Assembly (NCBI GenBank): GCA_946800325.1
Contig: OX326960.1
Span: 19,734,393-19,798,392 of the forward strand
DNA length: 64,000 nucleotides
Origin: Luzula sylvatica
Lineage: Eukaryota > Streptophyta > Magnoliopsida > Poales > Juncaceae
Direction: 5' to 3'
Position 1 is the first letter of the stretch. Each line of letters opens with the position of its first letter. The notes beneath the pieces are model-generated. The model was not told the origin of the DNA. It was given only the letters and a program-made list of their open reading frames with translations, and made no database searches. Of the stretch, positions 24,540 through 37,000 are shown piece after piece. The position numbers and the translations under genes were made by a program.

Positions 24540-24568
24540 CTTGTCGCGTAGCGCGAGTGTTCTCCTAG
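24540..24568 (+). mobile_element. Helitron-like 3' terminus
   Basis: The bulged hairpin ACACTTGTCGC ... GCGCGAGTGT (loop GTA) is followed by TCTC and CTAG (24565-24568), then T. This fits the Helitron 3' rule, but differs from A, B and C. The 5' end is not established; a TCCTACATATTAATA near 22990 is one candidate. Confidence 0.6.
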
Positions 24569-24822
24569 TCAAGATAAAAAGAGCGATTTAAAAAGAAATC
24601 AAAACAAAATGAAGAAACAAAGATAGAGGGAGGGAGAGAGAGGAATGGGGAAAAAAACCATTTTCATCTATATTGGTCATTTAACAGTTAACATGACTAA
24701 ATTGCCTTGTTGTGAAGTTGGGCTGGTAAAATTTTGGTCCTCATTATTTTTGGTCCTTATTATTTTTTCGTGATTTTACAAATTTCAATTATTGGTCCTC
24801 ATTTCATCTATATTGGTCCTTA

Positions 24823-24955
24823 TTTCAGTTATATATAATCTTTCACACCCACTAAGATATGCATATTTAATCATTTAAAACTTGGGCATTTAAATAAATA
24901 AAAAGTGAGAGAAAAAGAACGAGTCATTTAAAATTCGTGCATAACTAACCAATCA
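24823..24955 (+). repeat. Direct repeat with 22778-22890
   Basis: It has the same ordered motifs as 22778-22890, with a short extra AAACTTGGGC segment. Confidence 0.65.
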
Positions 24956-26379
24956 AGTTCACATGTATTTCATGAGATAAGGGCATTATATAAAAAGTTC
25001 AAAATATTTGTATCTTCTATGATACAGGATAAAGATAAATAGTAAAAGATTTTTTCAAAAACTGGTTTGTTTATAAAATATCTAGTATATATTTCTCGAG
25101 AAAATGGAGTGGAGGACTCTTTTAAGTAGAATGTATCATTATCCTAGTAAAAATATGTACATTGTTAGTATATTTGAGATATTAGATGAAAACTAAATGG
25201 ATAATATGTTAAGAGAGTATCCAATCAGAGTCAAGACATTATAATATTTGCATTTGTCAGCGTACGTGACGTTTTTTTCTCTTTATTTTCTCATTTTTTT
25301 TCCTTAATGTGAAAACTCTACTCTTAATTGTGATGGACAAACAAACTGATAACTACGCGAACATAATATACATATTTAGAAGTAATTAAGTATAGTCATT
25401 TGTGATTCAAAGAATCAATCATTTTCATATTTTTCTTATTTAATAAGAACAACACACATTTGATTAGTTAATATCAATTTCTCGACGAAGATAACACAAG
25501 AGCCAACGAGGAAACCAAGTCGACCTCTTGAAATTAAAAAATTCACAAAGAAAATGATTCCTAATTTAATTAAATCAATTGTTACTTGATTGCGCTAAAT
25601 CTTGGTAGCAAAACGAAATTATGTGCAAAAATTCAAACCAACATATAATTTAATCAATTGAAGAGAACTATGAGCCCAAATTAATTGTATCATGGTTTGT
25701 TTCCTTTTATCGTAAGTAATAAATAAATTAAAATCGCCAAAAGAAATAAAAAAAATTTGGAGCCAAGTACAATAGAAAATCCTTAAGAATCAACGAAAAG
25801 TTGAAAACAACCACAAATCGTGCCAATACATAAAAAAAATAGAATTTGCAGTAAGGAGAATTTGAACTCGATCATTAGAGTTCCATAAAAAAAAAATTGT
25901 ATATTCGATTAGTTTCGAAAATTTATATAATTTGATTAATAAGTTCTAATTTTCTATTAATCAACTATTTTTTTCCAACATAAGAATTAACTATTACAAA
26001 TATTCATGGTACATGATAAAAAAATCATATTGTTATTGTTATTCTAAGTTCAAGATCATCTCCAATAATTACCATTAAGGCAATTTGATTTTTTTTTTTA
26101 AAAACTATATCATGAGTGATCTCAAATTAAAGATAATAAAAATAATAAAAATAATTATATATTTAAGTTTGAAAGAAAGAAACAAATATGTATATTTAAG
26201 TTTGAAAGAAACAAACAAATATGTGAAGATGATGAAAAGTAATAAAAAATTATGGAAAAAAATTAAGTGAAGGGCAAATGAGTAAAAAAAAGTGGAGGTA
26301 AGACTAATCCACCTTTGAAGTGGGATAAGATTTTGGGACTTTATTCCTCTTTTAATCCCACTTACTACTAATGTTACAG

Positions 26380-26945
26380 AAATCGATATGCGATAGTCGG
26401 GCGGACGGACACCGTCTAGCGTGTAGAAAGATTAATCGGGAATTAATCGGAGATTAATCGGTTCTAGACGAATTTGTAATTTTATATAGTTTTGTCATAT
26501 TTTTTTTAATTTCTATATATTATAATTTGTGCTACAAATTTTTATACTAAAAATAGTGTATATGAATTTTATTTAAGATAGCATCCAAACAAATCATAAC
26601 ATGAAATCTACAACATAACATTAACACAAATCCAAATAAATCACAAAATAAAGTTGCTGACATATCAACACATTTTAACTGGTATCATAATCATTTTCAT
26701 TCTCCTAGAGTGGGATGTGGGGCCTAAAAATACACAAAGAAAAATAAACTAAACATTAAAAAAAAAATGGATTGTGGGCCTACAAATATAGAAGTGAAAA
26801 AAAAAAAAAAAAGTTTAAGCTGGCCGGGTCTAGACGGAATTATTCGGTATTTAGGCAGGCTTATGCGAAATTTCGTCTAGACAGGAACTAATAATACAGA
26901 TTTAAGCGTTTGGACAGTGCCTAGTGCCTAGGCGGCCGCCTAGAC
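26380..26945. repeat. Possible decayed TIR element
   Basis: Both ends are GC-richer than the AT centre and share AGTCGG and CGTCTAGA(C) motifs in inverted arrangement. GATTAATCGG is repeated near 26430-26460, and the palindrome TAGGCGGCCGCCTA lies near 26928. I see no clear target duplication. Confidence 0.35.
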
Positions 26946-27669
26946 CGACTTTTACAACCATGCTTACTCCATCTAAAAAAATAGAGTTTGACATTAAAAA
27001 AAAATAAAAAAATAAGCATCCTTACCCCATGTTTATTCTTTTGTCGACAGATACTGCAATATAATATTTAGTGAGGAGTTTCTTAGTAGTTAATTTTGTT
27101 TCCAAGATAGAGAGTACGGGGCTTGAGCCACAATGATGTTTATTTTATTTTTTTGAAAAATAATAGAATAGGCTCGTGCATCATACTTTTATTTTTTGTA
27201 TTAATAAAAATATTACAGTGTGTTTTTTTATATATAGGAATTCCTACTAAATTTATACTCTCGAGCTCCCTTGATATTTCTAAGTTCTAATTCTATAAAG
27301 CTTCATACCAATATAAACCTGAATTTAAAGACTTAAAACCTAATTACATAAGTTGGAAACCAATTCTAGGTTTTAATCCGAGAAAACCCTAAAATATATA
27401 AACCTTTCTATCTTCACACAACACCTGCCATTTGTATCTCTTTCTTTTATAACGATGTGAAGAACTCTCTCTCCTATTTGTTCTTTCTCATCTCATGATA
27501 AATCTACATTTGATATGAGCCCCCTTTTTACACTCTTATTCTTTCTTGGAACTGTCTTATGTTTTTTTTTTAAGGGAAAGATAGCAAATCGGTTTGATAG
27601 TGGGAAGAAAATATGAGCCCCCTTTTATGTTTTAATGGGGGCATTGATTAAAATTAAAGAAGACTAGTA

Positions 27670-27762
27670 GTGGGTATCAGGGCCGGCCCCGAGGTAAGCC
27701 CCGCAAGCCCTCAGGATAGGGCAACCGCCTGAGTAAGGACAACACTTTAGAGAAAAATTCCA

Positions 27763-27802
<40 letters not shown>

Positions 27803-28673
27803 ATTTGAACTCTTCTCTCGTGAGAAAGTTAAAGATGGGGAAGATGAAAGAACCAAGATAAAATGGTAAGATTGTATGTGCATATTAGTGTGTGTGTTTT
27901 GTGTTTTAGACTAAAATGATAAAACTAGTAATACTCTTTTCCTATTACAGAGAATATATTACAATATATTCACATTAGATCATATGAAAGTAGGCCCAAC
28001 AATAATTCAATATATTTGTTGATATTCTATGTCTCTTTACATATTTGCACCGTCTAATACTCAAAGATGAAGTGGCATTATATTTTATCAATATGTACAA
28101 AGTTGTAGAATACAACAATGACATATTATTAAGTGAATCCAATAAAGCTCCATACAAATTTTTTTTCTTTTTCAAAAATGCCCTTGGGCTAGCTCCACAC
28201 AAAATAGACGGGGTAATTAAGAGGGTATTCCTGAAATTATGTACAACAAAAGGCAACTTTCATGTTTAACCGTACAAATTCTCAAATTATCCACCACAAA
28301 ATAGAAGATATCCTGGATACCCCAAAAATATTATGTATATCATTTATTTCTTAATTCACATTACAAGATTCATAAAATATTGTTGGTTTATTATTTTTTA
28401 TTTGTGTATGTATTAAGTGAAAATGAAATACACAGTTTAGATTCTTTTAGAAATTAGAAAGAATTATGGTACAAATAATATTTCCCATTTCTCTTTTTTA
28501 TTGGAATGTTCATGATATTTCATATTTTTAGGTATATATGTAAAGTTTTGTGGGTTTTTTTTTAAGGCAAAAAAATACTACAAATACCTATGAGTTTTCA
28601 TAAAAAAAATACTACAAATAATTGATTAATTAAAAAAGTAAAAAATATATCACTCAGCTAGTGGGTTTTTGAG

Positions 28674-28710
<37 letters not shown>

Positions 28711-28917
28711 TTCGTTTGTCATTCAGTCAAACCTGCACAAATTATTTTTTATTTTATTTTATTTCTTTTTTGAAGATGTTATTTCATCATGAGATTTAAA
28801 TGATGTAAATATCTTGAATTTTTTTTTATTGATAGAGGCAACATTTTCGAACAAAATTGAAACATTCACATTTTGGGCTAGGACAACCATATTGTCGGGA
28901 CCGCCCCTGGTGGGTAT
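27670..28917. mobile_element. hAT-type non-autonomous element with 8-bp target duplication
   Basis: The element occupies 27678-28909 (1232 bp), flanked by GTGGGTAT at 27670-27677 and 28910-28917. The left end is CAGGGCCGGCCCCGA and the right end on the minus strand is CAGGGGCGGTCCCGA. The terminal sequence resembles the 50.2 kb element, so both probably belong to one family. The interior is AT-rich with two (TA)n arrays (27763-27798 and about 28676-28704) and no transposase. Confidence 0.93.
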
Positions 28918-30765
28918 GAAAGGGGTGCCAACGGTTCGGATAGTGGGATCAAGATTTGGTTTTATGGATTGTTTGTTTTGTTAATTTTGTTAATTAAGTG
29001 TGTTCAATCATTAGGATTGACTGGGAGATATATGTGAAGGAAAATATTGAACGTATTCTCATCATTTTCCAAGAATCTTGATTATATAAATATGGTTCAA
29101 CAATTTAAGCATGCTAGAGATAATTAATATAATCAGATCATAAATTAAGATATAACATCTTAATTGAAAGTTCAATTATAAATTAAGATAATCAAATCAT
29201 AAATTAAAATATTAAATCATATATTTATCTGTTAATTTTTAATGTGTTGCACATATTCATGTCATCAAAAACTATCACAACTCATATATGAAATAATAAT
29301 CCAGTGTATTTATCTTTATCTGCTCTCGATGTATGTGGGACCCACAACACAGTGACTCGCGTGTTTACGACTAACATTCGGTATCAGAAATACAAGTAAA
29401 GCAGGTTTTGCAATAATATGGTACGATTCCTGGTGTAGGAAGCTTTCACTCAATAAAACGGAGGTAATGTTTTACTATTCATACAATACACCAATTTAGC
29501 GAGGGTATATTTGATATATTTAACATTTCAAGATATAAGTATATTCAATGTTATTAGAATGATTTTATTTTACATAGGATTGTAACAAGTATATTCAATG
29601 TTTTTTGTTCAATGAAGAATATTATGACTTGAATGTGTTTCTTAAATTGTATTTTGGAAGAAATGTAATTTGTAGAATTCGGTTCCCTGTAAGCACACAA
29701 ATTGTTTCAGCCATTTCAGATTGAGTAAATTAACTACTCCCATTATACAATATCGTTCATATTTTCAACAATGTTACGAACCAATTTGGAACTTGAGATT
29801 AAAAACAGTCGATCATTTATTTAAGTTGGAAACATTTCAAACCAACTTAAACATATACATTCATTTCAAAATTGAAAATAACATAAATTTATTACAATGC
29901 TCAAATACTCGAGTTCATACACACATTAAACCTCGAATTGAATTGAGTCGTAAACTCGTACTTTGTATTGAATTTCAAACCTAATAAACACATTGATTTT
30001 GATCATCAAACATTCTCACTCTCATTCCCATTGCTAGGCTTGCTGTGTATGTGGTGCCGGTCTATGAATAGCTTTCACCTACATAAAAAAAAATCACAAA
30101 AATGTTTTTCTTTACTAGTATATATGATCATATAAATACCTCCCGTTTAATTAAGTATTTTCTTGAATGCTATGAAATGATTTGATTATAAATGATTAAA
30201 ATAAATATAAAATATTACATTTTATACTCAATTCAGGATTTCATACTTAAATAAATACGAATATGGCAATTAGAAATATGAAATTAGCAATTGGAAATAG
30301 AAAAAAAAAATAGTAAAATACATAATTAACAGTAAAAATCTGCAATCATGGAAATTGAACAAGAAATGCCTAACTACCAGTCCTCAATTAACTATAAAAC
30401 ATATTTCAGTAAAAAAATATAATTATTTATCCGTTACAAAAATCCTAATTGATTATGGCTGAAAGAAGTACCAATTGAAGAATAAACCGACTTACCATTT
30501 GATGAATGCATTATCTGTCTCTTGGGTTCATTCAATCTTGTGCTCCATTCTTGACCGTCGTTTCTCGAGTTTAGGGTTTTCAGAGTTGTGTCTCGGATTT
30601 GTATGGGTTAAATTAGGTTTTTGTGCAGTCTGGTGGCCAAGGCGACAGAGAACTGGCGGCGACGACGAACTGGTGGCGACGGTGAACTGTCTCTTGCAGC
30701 TTCATTATCGTTCTCTCTCTTCTTTCTCTCCATTGATGTGTTTCTTTTTGTTTTTCTTGCGTTAT

Positions 30766-30796
<31 letters not shown>

Positions 30797-30959
30797 AGAC
30801 AATATTCTGGATACAGATGATGTATTCTATTTGGCACACCGGTCATTGCCACGTCATATTCGTGGTAAAATTAGAGGAGAAAAGATTATGATTGATGCTA
30901 TCAGTCGTGACTCGTATTTCTTTTGAAATAATAATGTTACCATTTAAATTAGCACTATT
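28918..30959. other. AT-rich intergenic DNA with one GC-richer block
   Basis: No gene is supported. A TGTGGGACCCACAACACAGTG near 29335 matches, inverted, sequence near 21760. The 30540-30900 block is leader-like with a CT microsatellite. Confidence 0.55.
30765..30792. repeat. (CT)n microsatellite
   Basis: About 14 units within a GC-richer leader-like block (30540-30900) that encodes nothing recognisable. Confidence 0.95.
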
Positions 30960-31200
30960 AATTTATAGAAAAGAGGATTTAAATTACAACAAGACTTGAA
31001 ATATCAAGACCACTATTTATTTATTTATTAGAGCAAAAAAGATAAATATAAATTTCCTTGGGCCTTGATATTTGGAAGCTAATTTTTTTTTTCATTTCAC
31101 TATAACCTAAAATTAAGCAGAGTTTTAATATTAGATGAAATGGGCTTTTAACCAACCGGTCCAACTTCACAGCAAGGACGATTTAGTCTTGTTACTTGTT
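30960..31200 (-). repeat. Inverted duplication, arm 2 (inner block) without the MITE
   Basis: This is the partner of 21850-22215. It also contains its own short inverted pair (GATATTTCAAG-like and CTTGATATTT), so each block can fold on itself. Confidence 0.75.
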
Positions 31201-31425
31201 TCGACCCATAAATTACATGTCAAAATTTAATTGCATTTGATATAATTACGTTAATTAAATTATCATAAGTAATTAAGAAATATTACGTAAATTATGATTA
31301 TGATAATTAATTATTAATTTAGTGCTAATTACCTTAAGTAACAGACAAATTTTAGTAATTTCAATGCTAATTAATTATTGCATAGTTGAAATATTACGTA
31401 AATTAAGATTATGATAATTATTATA

Positions 31426-32133
31426 TCTTATGTATAAAGTTAAGAAATTTCTTGCAATTCTAGGCCTCCACGTCATCAAGAGCTTTTGTGTAAAATAATA
31501 TTTTTTTAATTTATATTTTGGTCATTTTTAGTTTTAAAATTTACATTTTGGTCATTTTTATTTATATTTTGGTCCTTTTTAAATTACATTACGGTCCTTT
31601 TTTAGATTTCGATACTTTTTTATTTTATATTTTGGTACTTTTATTTACATTTTGGTCCTTTTTATATTATATTTCGGTCCTTTTTTATATTTTGATCCTT
31701 TTTCTTATTTTACATTTTGGTCATTTTTTATATATTTGTCCTTTTTTGTTTTAATTTACATTTTGGTCCTTTTTTATTTACAGTTCGGTCCATTTTTACA
31801 TTTTTATCCCTTTTTCTTATTTTACATTTTTTACATTTGGTCTTTTTTTCTATTTTACATACATATTAAAATTTGCGAATATTTCATGATTATATTAATC
31901 GATTTTAGAAGCACCTAAACAAATGTTATTTATACAAATTATACTAGAAAATAATATCCGTGATAGACTAATTTCATGAACCTTATGCATCGTTTGACAT
32001 CATGATATTTGCAAATATGTCATGATTAGATTAATTTAGTTCAAACGCATGCGCGTTAATTCGCACACGCGTTAATTCTATTTAAATAATTATATAAAAA
32101 ACATCCCGCGCAATTGCGCGGGGATAAAGCTAG
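31426..32133 (+). mobile_element. Non-autonomous Helitron B (708 bp)
   Basis: It starts TCTTATGTATAAAG after A31425 and ends with the hairpin CCCGCGCAATTGCGCGGGG, spacer ATAAAG, CTAG (32130-32133), then T. It is the same family as Helitron A. The insertion split the second copy of a tandem duplication whose first copy (31277-31387) is intact, which gives a nearby empty site. Confidence 0.92.
31500..31860. repeat. Minisatellite inside Helitron B
   Basis: This is the same unit as in Helitron A on the other strand (TTTGGTCCTTTTTATTTACAT), with a different number and order of variants. Confidence 0.9.
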
Positions 32134-32214
32134 TTAATTATTAATTTAGTGCTAATTATCTTAAGTAATAGACAAAGTTTAGTAATTTAATGCTAATTAA
32201 TTATTGCATAGTTA

Positions 32215-33729
32215 CCTATAAATTAACTCGTTTTATTTGAAATTATTTGAAACAATATCCTTAACTAAAATATTACATGATATTGACAAATTTTAATTAG
32301 TATTAATTATCATTTGAATAATCTTCTATCGACATTCGATGATTATCCTTATCAATTCAAAATCTGAAAATTAATACATATATGCATTTCCTCAAATTCA
32401 TTAAACCTTTCATTACAATTTTGGATAATTAATTACATTTCAAATTTCTAATTCGTGCCATATTAATTAATTATACCATTAATTACTTTTGAGCATTTCT
32501 TAATTGACACTCCAATTTAGTAAGAAAATCTAAAAATTTCTTTTTCATCTTCATACCTGTCAATTTAGGTGAAAAAGATTATTTCGAAATATTTTAATTA
32601 ATTATATTCCAAATTGTAATTAACAATATGTTGAATCAACTCAACAAATGTTTCTATTGAATTACAAATCTAATTGAATTAACAACAACAAAAATGAAAA
32701 AAAAAAAAAGTGTTTATTGAATTAACGGAAAAAAAAAACAAATCAATTCAAATAGCACCAAGAACTAATACTAATCTCATCAAAAATATCATCGAGAACT
32801 AATATATGAATCGACCAATACAATCGTTGTATTAATCGAAAAACACAAGAAATATGTTAAATTAGTAACAAACAAGTAAAAATCAGCAAAGAAAATCGTT
32901 GTATGAATCGAAATCGTTGTACGAATCAACCAATAACTCGAAATCGTTGTATGAATCTAAAAAACAGTAAAAAAACCAGCAAATCAATTACCAAATCTGC
33001 ACAAATCAACCAATAAAAATATAGAATCAATTACAAAAATATATTAAACCAGTAAAATCACAAGAAATCTGTCAACAAAAACAGCAAATCAATAACAAAA
33101 TTTGCACAAATTAACAAATATATCAATTACAAAACTAAATCAATTACAAAACCAATAAAAAATCAGTAAAAGAAAGTGAATAAAACAACAAATCAATAGC
33201 AAGAAATCGAAAAAAATGCAGGAAATCAACCAACAAAAAATCACGAGAATTGAAAACTCATGTCCAATGAACAGCAAGAAATTGAAAAAAAACAGCGATC
33301 CTTATGAATCATTAAAAAAATAGCAAATATCCTTTTGGACAAGGAAATAACTCGAATTCATTGTCTTGCACAGATCCTAGAAAAAATCGCACAAAAACGA
33401 GTAATGAAAAAGAGAAAATACGGCGGTTGAGAAATGAGAAGAGAGAAATTAGGATTTGGGTTTGTGTTTATATGAAACATAAAATTTGGGTTTGAATTTG
33501 TCAATCGGACGGGTCAGTCAATCCGACCCGATAATTTTAGATCAACAATGTGTATTTTTAATTTTATCGGTCAATCCAACTCATCAAGACATCTTTTTCC
33601 AATTTCAGGGGGCTGATTATATAACCCCTTCTTAAGATGAGAAACCATCTTGTAAATAATTTGTGGTAGTTAATATATAATTTGAAAGGGGGATTTGAAA
33701 GCCCTTCATTTTAATAAAAAAAAAGTAAG
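32215..33729. other. AT-rich intergenic DNA
   Basis: It contains recurring short phrases ATCGTTGTA(T/C)GAATC and CAGCAAATCAAT(A/T)AC (32820-33300), a loose repeat. There is no gene. Confidence 0.55.
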
Positions 33730-33875
33730 ATGAGAAGCCATGTTCAAAACTTTGCGACCGGAAAAAACCGTACAAGTAAAGATGGCCTTTAGAATTTATT
33801 TACAAGGGGAATTAAACCCACTTTTTATTTCTCATTTGTGTTTGAATTTGTATCCCCCTTTTTCTGCATCAGTTC
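33730..33875 (-). repeat. Inverted duplication, arm 2 (outer block)
   Basis: This is the partner of 20545-20695, with a few small indels. Neither copy is coding. Confidence 0.8.
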
Positions 33876-33889
33876 TTATCAGCATATCA

Positions 33890-34011
33890 TCCGTTCAGTT
33901 TTCATCTAATATCTCAAAAATATTAACGATGTAAATATTTTCACCAGGATACTCATACATTCGCCATAAAGACTCGTGCACTCAATTTTTCAAAAATATA
34001 TACTAGAGATT
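33890..34011 (+). repeat. Dispersed repeat family R1, left part, interrupted by the LINE
   Basis: This stretch (TTTTCATCTAATATCTC ... ACTCATACATTCGCC ... AAAAATATATACTAGAGATT) matches 48095-48215 and, from the CATACATTC motif onward, 61941-62010. Its continuation lies beyond the LINE at 37581. The family is unidentified, with no coding sequence and no obvious terminal repeats. Confidence 0.6.
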
Positions 34012-37000
34012 ATGAACCGCCATTTCTAGGCTTTAGGCCGGGATCCATCTTTTTGTTGAGCAAGCATAGGCTCTTGTTTCTCTGTGTTATTTATGTTATT
34101 TAATTTTCATGATATTTTGTGTTGGAATGTAAGGGGACTCGGCAATGGTAACAAATGTGCGTTAGTTAAGAACTTAACTAGAGATACTCAATGTAATATT
34201 GTATGCTTTCAAGAGACTAAATGGAATGCGCCAAACTTTTTTAGCCTAAGATCGGTATGTCCCTCGAGAATTTGTAATGCACATTACATCAATGCGAACG
34301 GATCTAAAGGAGGTATTATGACCGCATGGTCAAATGATTTTATTTTGAGACAAGTACAAGAAACTTCACACACTCTCACCACCACCTTTTCTCTCTCCAA
34401 TGGTTTCTCTTTCTCTCTTACTAATGTATATGGGCCAACAAAAGATAATCTCAAGCAAGACTTCCTGCAAGAATTTCTCTCACTAAATGCCAACAATATT
34501 CCGTGGATTATAGTGGGTGATTTTAACATGATACGTGACCCAGGAGAATCAACGGGAACCAATCATTTAACACGTGATATTTTGGCTTTTAATAATCTAA
34601 TTAATAATCTCTCTCTACAAGAAGTGGAACTACATGGTCGAAAATTCACATGGTGCAATAGGCAAGCTAACCCTACTTTTTCTAAGCTCGATCGAGTTCT
34701 CATCTCGCACCATTACTTATTAGACAATAGTATCATCTCTCTTATTCCAATTACCGCGGTCACCTCTGATCACACTCCTCTTAGGCTCATGATGAAACAA
34801 CCAAAGCATGACAACAAATCAAGGATAAAATTATTTGAGAGAGCATGGCTATACAATAGCACGGCCAAGCAGTTATTGTTGGACACTTGGGGTAGTACAC
34901 AATTGCACTCTAACCCGGCCACTAATTTCATTTACAAAACCAATAAGGCATGGGCCATCCTCAATAAATGGGACAGAACAAATAAGGACAATCATAAGTC
35001 AACAAAGGAAAATACTTTGGCTTGTATTGAATTGCTAGATATGGCAGAAGAGTCTCGAGTTTTATCCTTAAATGAAAAAAAATTGCGCATAGATCTTCGA
35101 ACAAAAGCTTATGACTTGGCTTATATCGAAGAATTAAAATGGCAGCAACGAGCATCCATAACATGGCTTAAATTAGGAGATAGAAACTCGTCTTATTTTC
35201 ATGCCATCGCTTCGAACAAAAGATCCCGCAACCATATCTCTTCTCTAGTAATCAACGACACGACTATAACTGATTCCGATGATATTTTGGAGTCTTTTCT
35301 CTCCTACTACAAACAAATCATCGGGACAACTAACGAGGCAGGATCTACATGGGATCCACACACTATACCTCTTTCACTTCTGTCGGATTCAGAAGCTCTT
35401 CCACTAGAAGCTCCCATTATGGAAAAAGAAATTGTAGATGCAATTATTCAAATACAACATGGAAAGTCCGCGGGCCCGGATGGCCTAAGTATAGAATTCA
35501 TTAAAGAAATGTGGGAAACCATGAAACAAGATCTACTAAAGGTGTTTAAAGGCTTCAGTGATGGAACTTTAGATGTGAGTCCCATTAACAAAGCCGCAAT
35601 TACCCTCATCCCTAAAAAGGAGGGAGCTTGCAAATTAGAGGATTTCCGGCCGATTAGTGTGATATCAGTGCCTATCAAAATAATTACGAAAATCCTTGCA
35701 TCAAGGTTGCAAAATGTAATCCCTTCTCTAATATCAAACAAGCAAACGGCCTTTATCCAAAAAAGATCCATTGTGGACTCATATGCAACCGCAAGAGAAC
35801 TATTAAATTTCTTCCATAAAAGAAAAATACCCTCCGTCCTCATAAAAATTGATTTTCAAAAAGCTTTTGATAATATTTCATGGTCCTTTCTTTCTAAAAT
35901 CCTTGAGACTAGAGGTTTTCCATCAAAGTGGCGTGCATGGATCGCATCCCTACTTTCATCATCCTCGTCTACAATCAAAATAAACGGCAAACTCTCTCCC
36001 TATTTCTTTCACAAGAGGGGTCTACGACAAGGTGACCCTCTCTCTCCTCTCTTGTTTAATATTGCCGTAGACTTCCTACAAGACATCATTAGGACCATCG
36101 ACCCGCTTTTCAAAAAAATATCCACATTTCCAACACCAATTCTTCAATACGCGGACGATACTCTCATATTTCTAGAGGCTCACCCGGACAACTTGAGAAT
36201 TATCGCTTCCGCCCTTGAAATTTTCACAGAGATTACGGGATTACCAATCAATCAAGGAAAATCTACTTTCTCTCCGATTAGCATTCCGTACGAGCATGAA
36301 AACGTGGTCAAAACATTATTAAGATTCCCTATGAAAGAATTCCCGCTAAATTACCTAGGCATACCACTCGCGATACGAAAACCGAATAAATTACATTTTA
36401 TGCCCCTAATTGAGAAAGTTCAACGACAAATGGCTTCTTGGAAAGGAAAACTTTTATCTAAAGGAGGTCGTCTAACTCTTGTTAAGGCCACTCTAAACGC
36501 GATTCCGATTTATCTAATGCAATCTATCAAGCTCCCGGTGTGGGTCACTAGAGAGATTGAAAAACTCATGCGTGCTTTCTTATGGTCCGGAAAAGAAACT
36601 AACCAAAAAGGAAAAAATCTTGTAAATTGGGAGACGGTTTGTCTCCCGAAAGAAAACGGAGGGCTTGGCCTATTGCATCTATCCTCCATGAATGACGCTT
36701 TGCTCCAAAAATTCTTGTGGAAATTAGATACCGAACCAACCAATCTTTGGTCAGAATATATGTATACTCTCTACGGGATTGATGGCTCTCTTCACTTAAG
36801 CGAAGTATCTATAGCGCGACTATCGGGGTTTTTGAAAGACCTAATCGGGCTACTTCCACTGTACAAAGTGTCTACGACGAAGGATGAAGCCAATCACACT
36901 CTGTGGCGTTGGCATACTTCGCATCAATTCACCTCCAAATCGGCTTATACGTTCCGGAGAAATCCGGGAATACGAAGCGAATGGCACAACCTAATTTGGA

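Larger units (their letters stand above)
24569..27669. other. AT-rich intergenic DNA
   Basis: Apart from the 24.82 kb direct repeat, a partial copy of the inverted-duplication block near 24700, and the possible decayed element at 26.4-26.9 kb, I see no gene or defined element. Confidence 0.6.
31277..32214 (+). repeat. 111-bp tandem duplication, second copy split by Helitron B
   Basis: Copy 1 is 31277-31387 (GAAATATTACGTAAATTA ... TTGCATAGTT). Copy 2 is 31388-31425 plus 32134-32214. The two parts align to copy 1 across the Helitron, with small AT differences at the junction. Confidence 0.8.
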
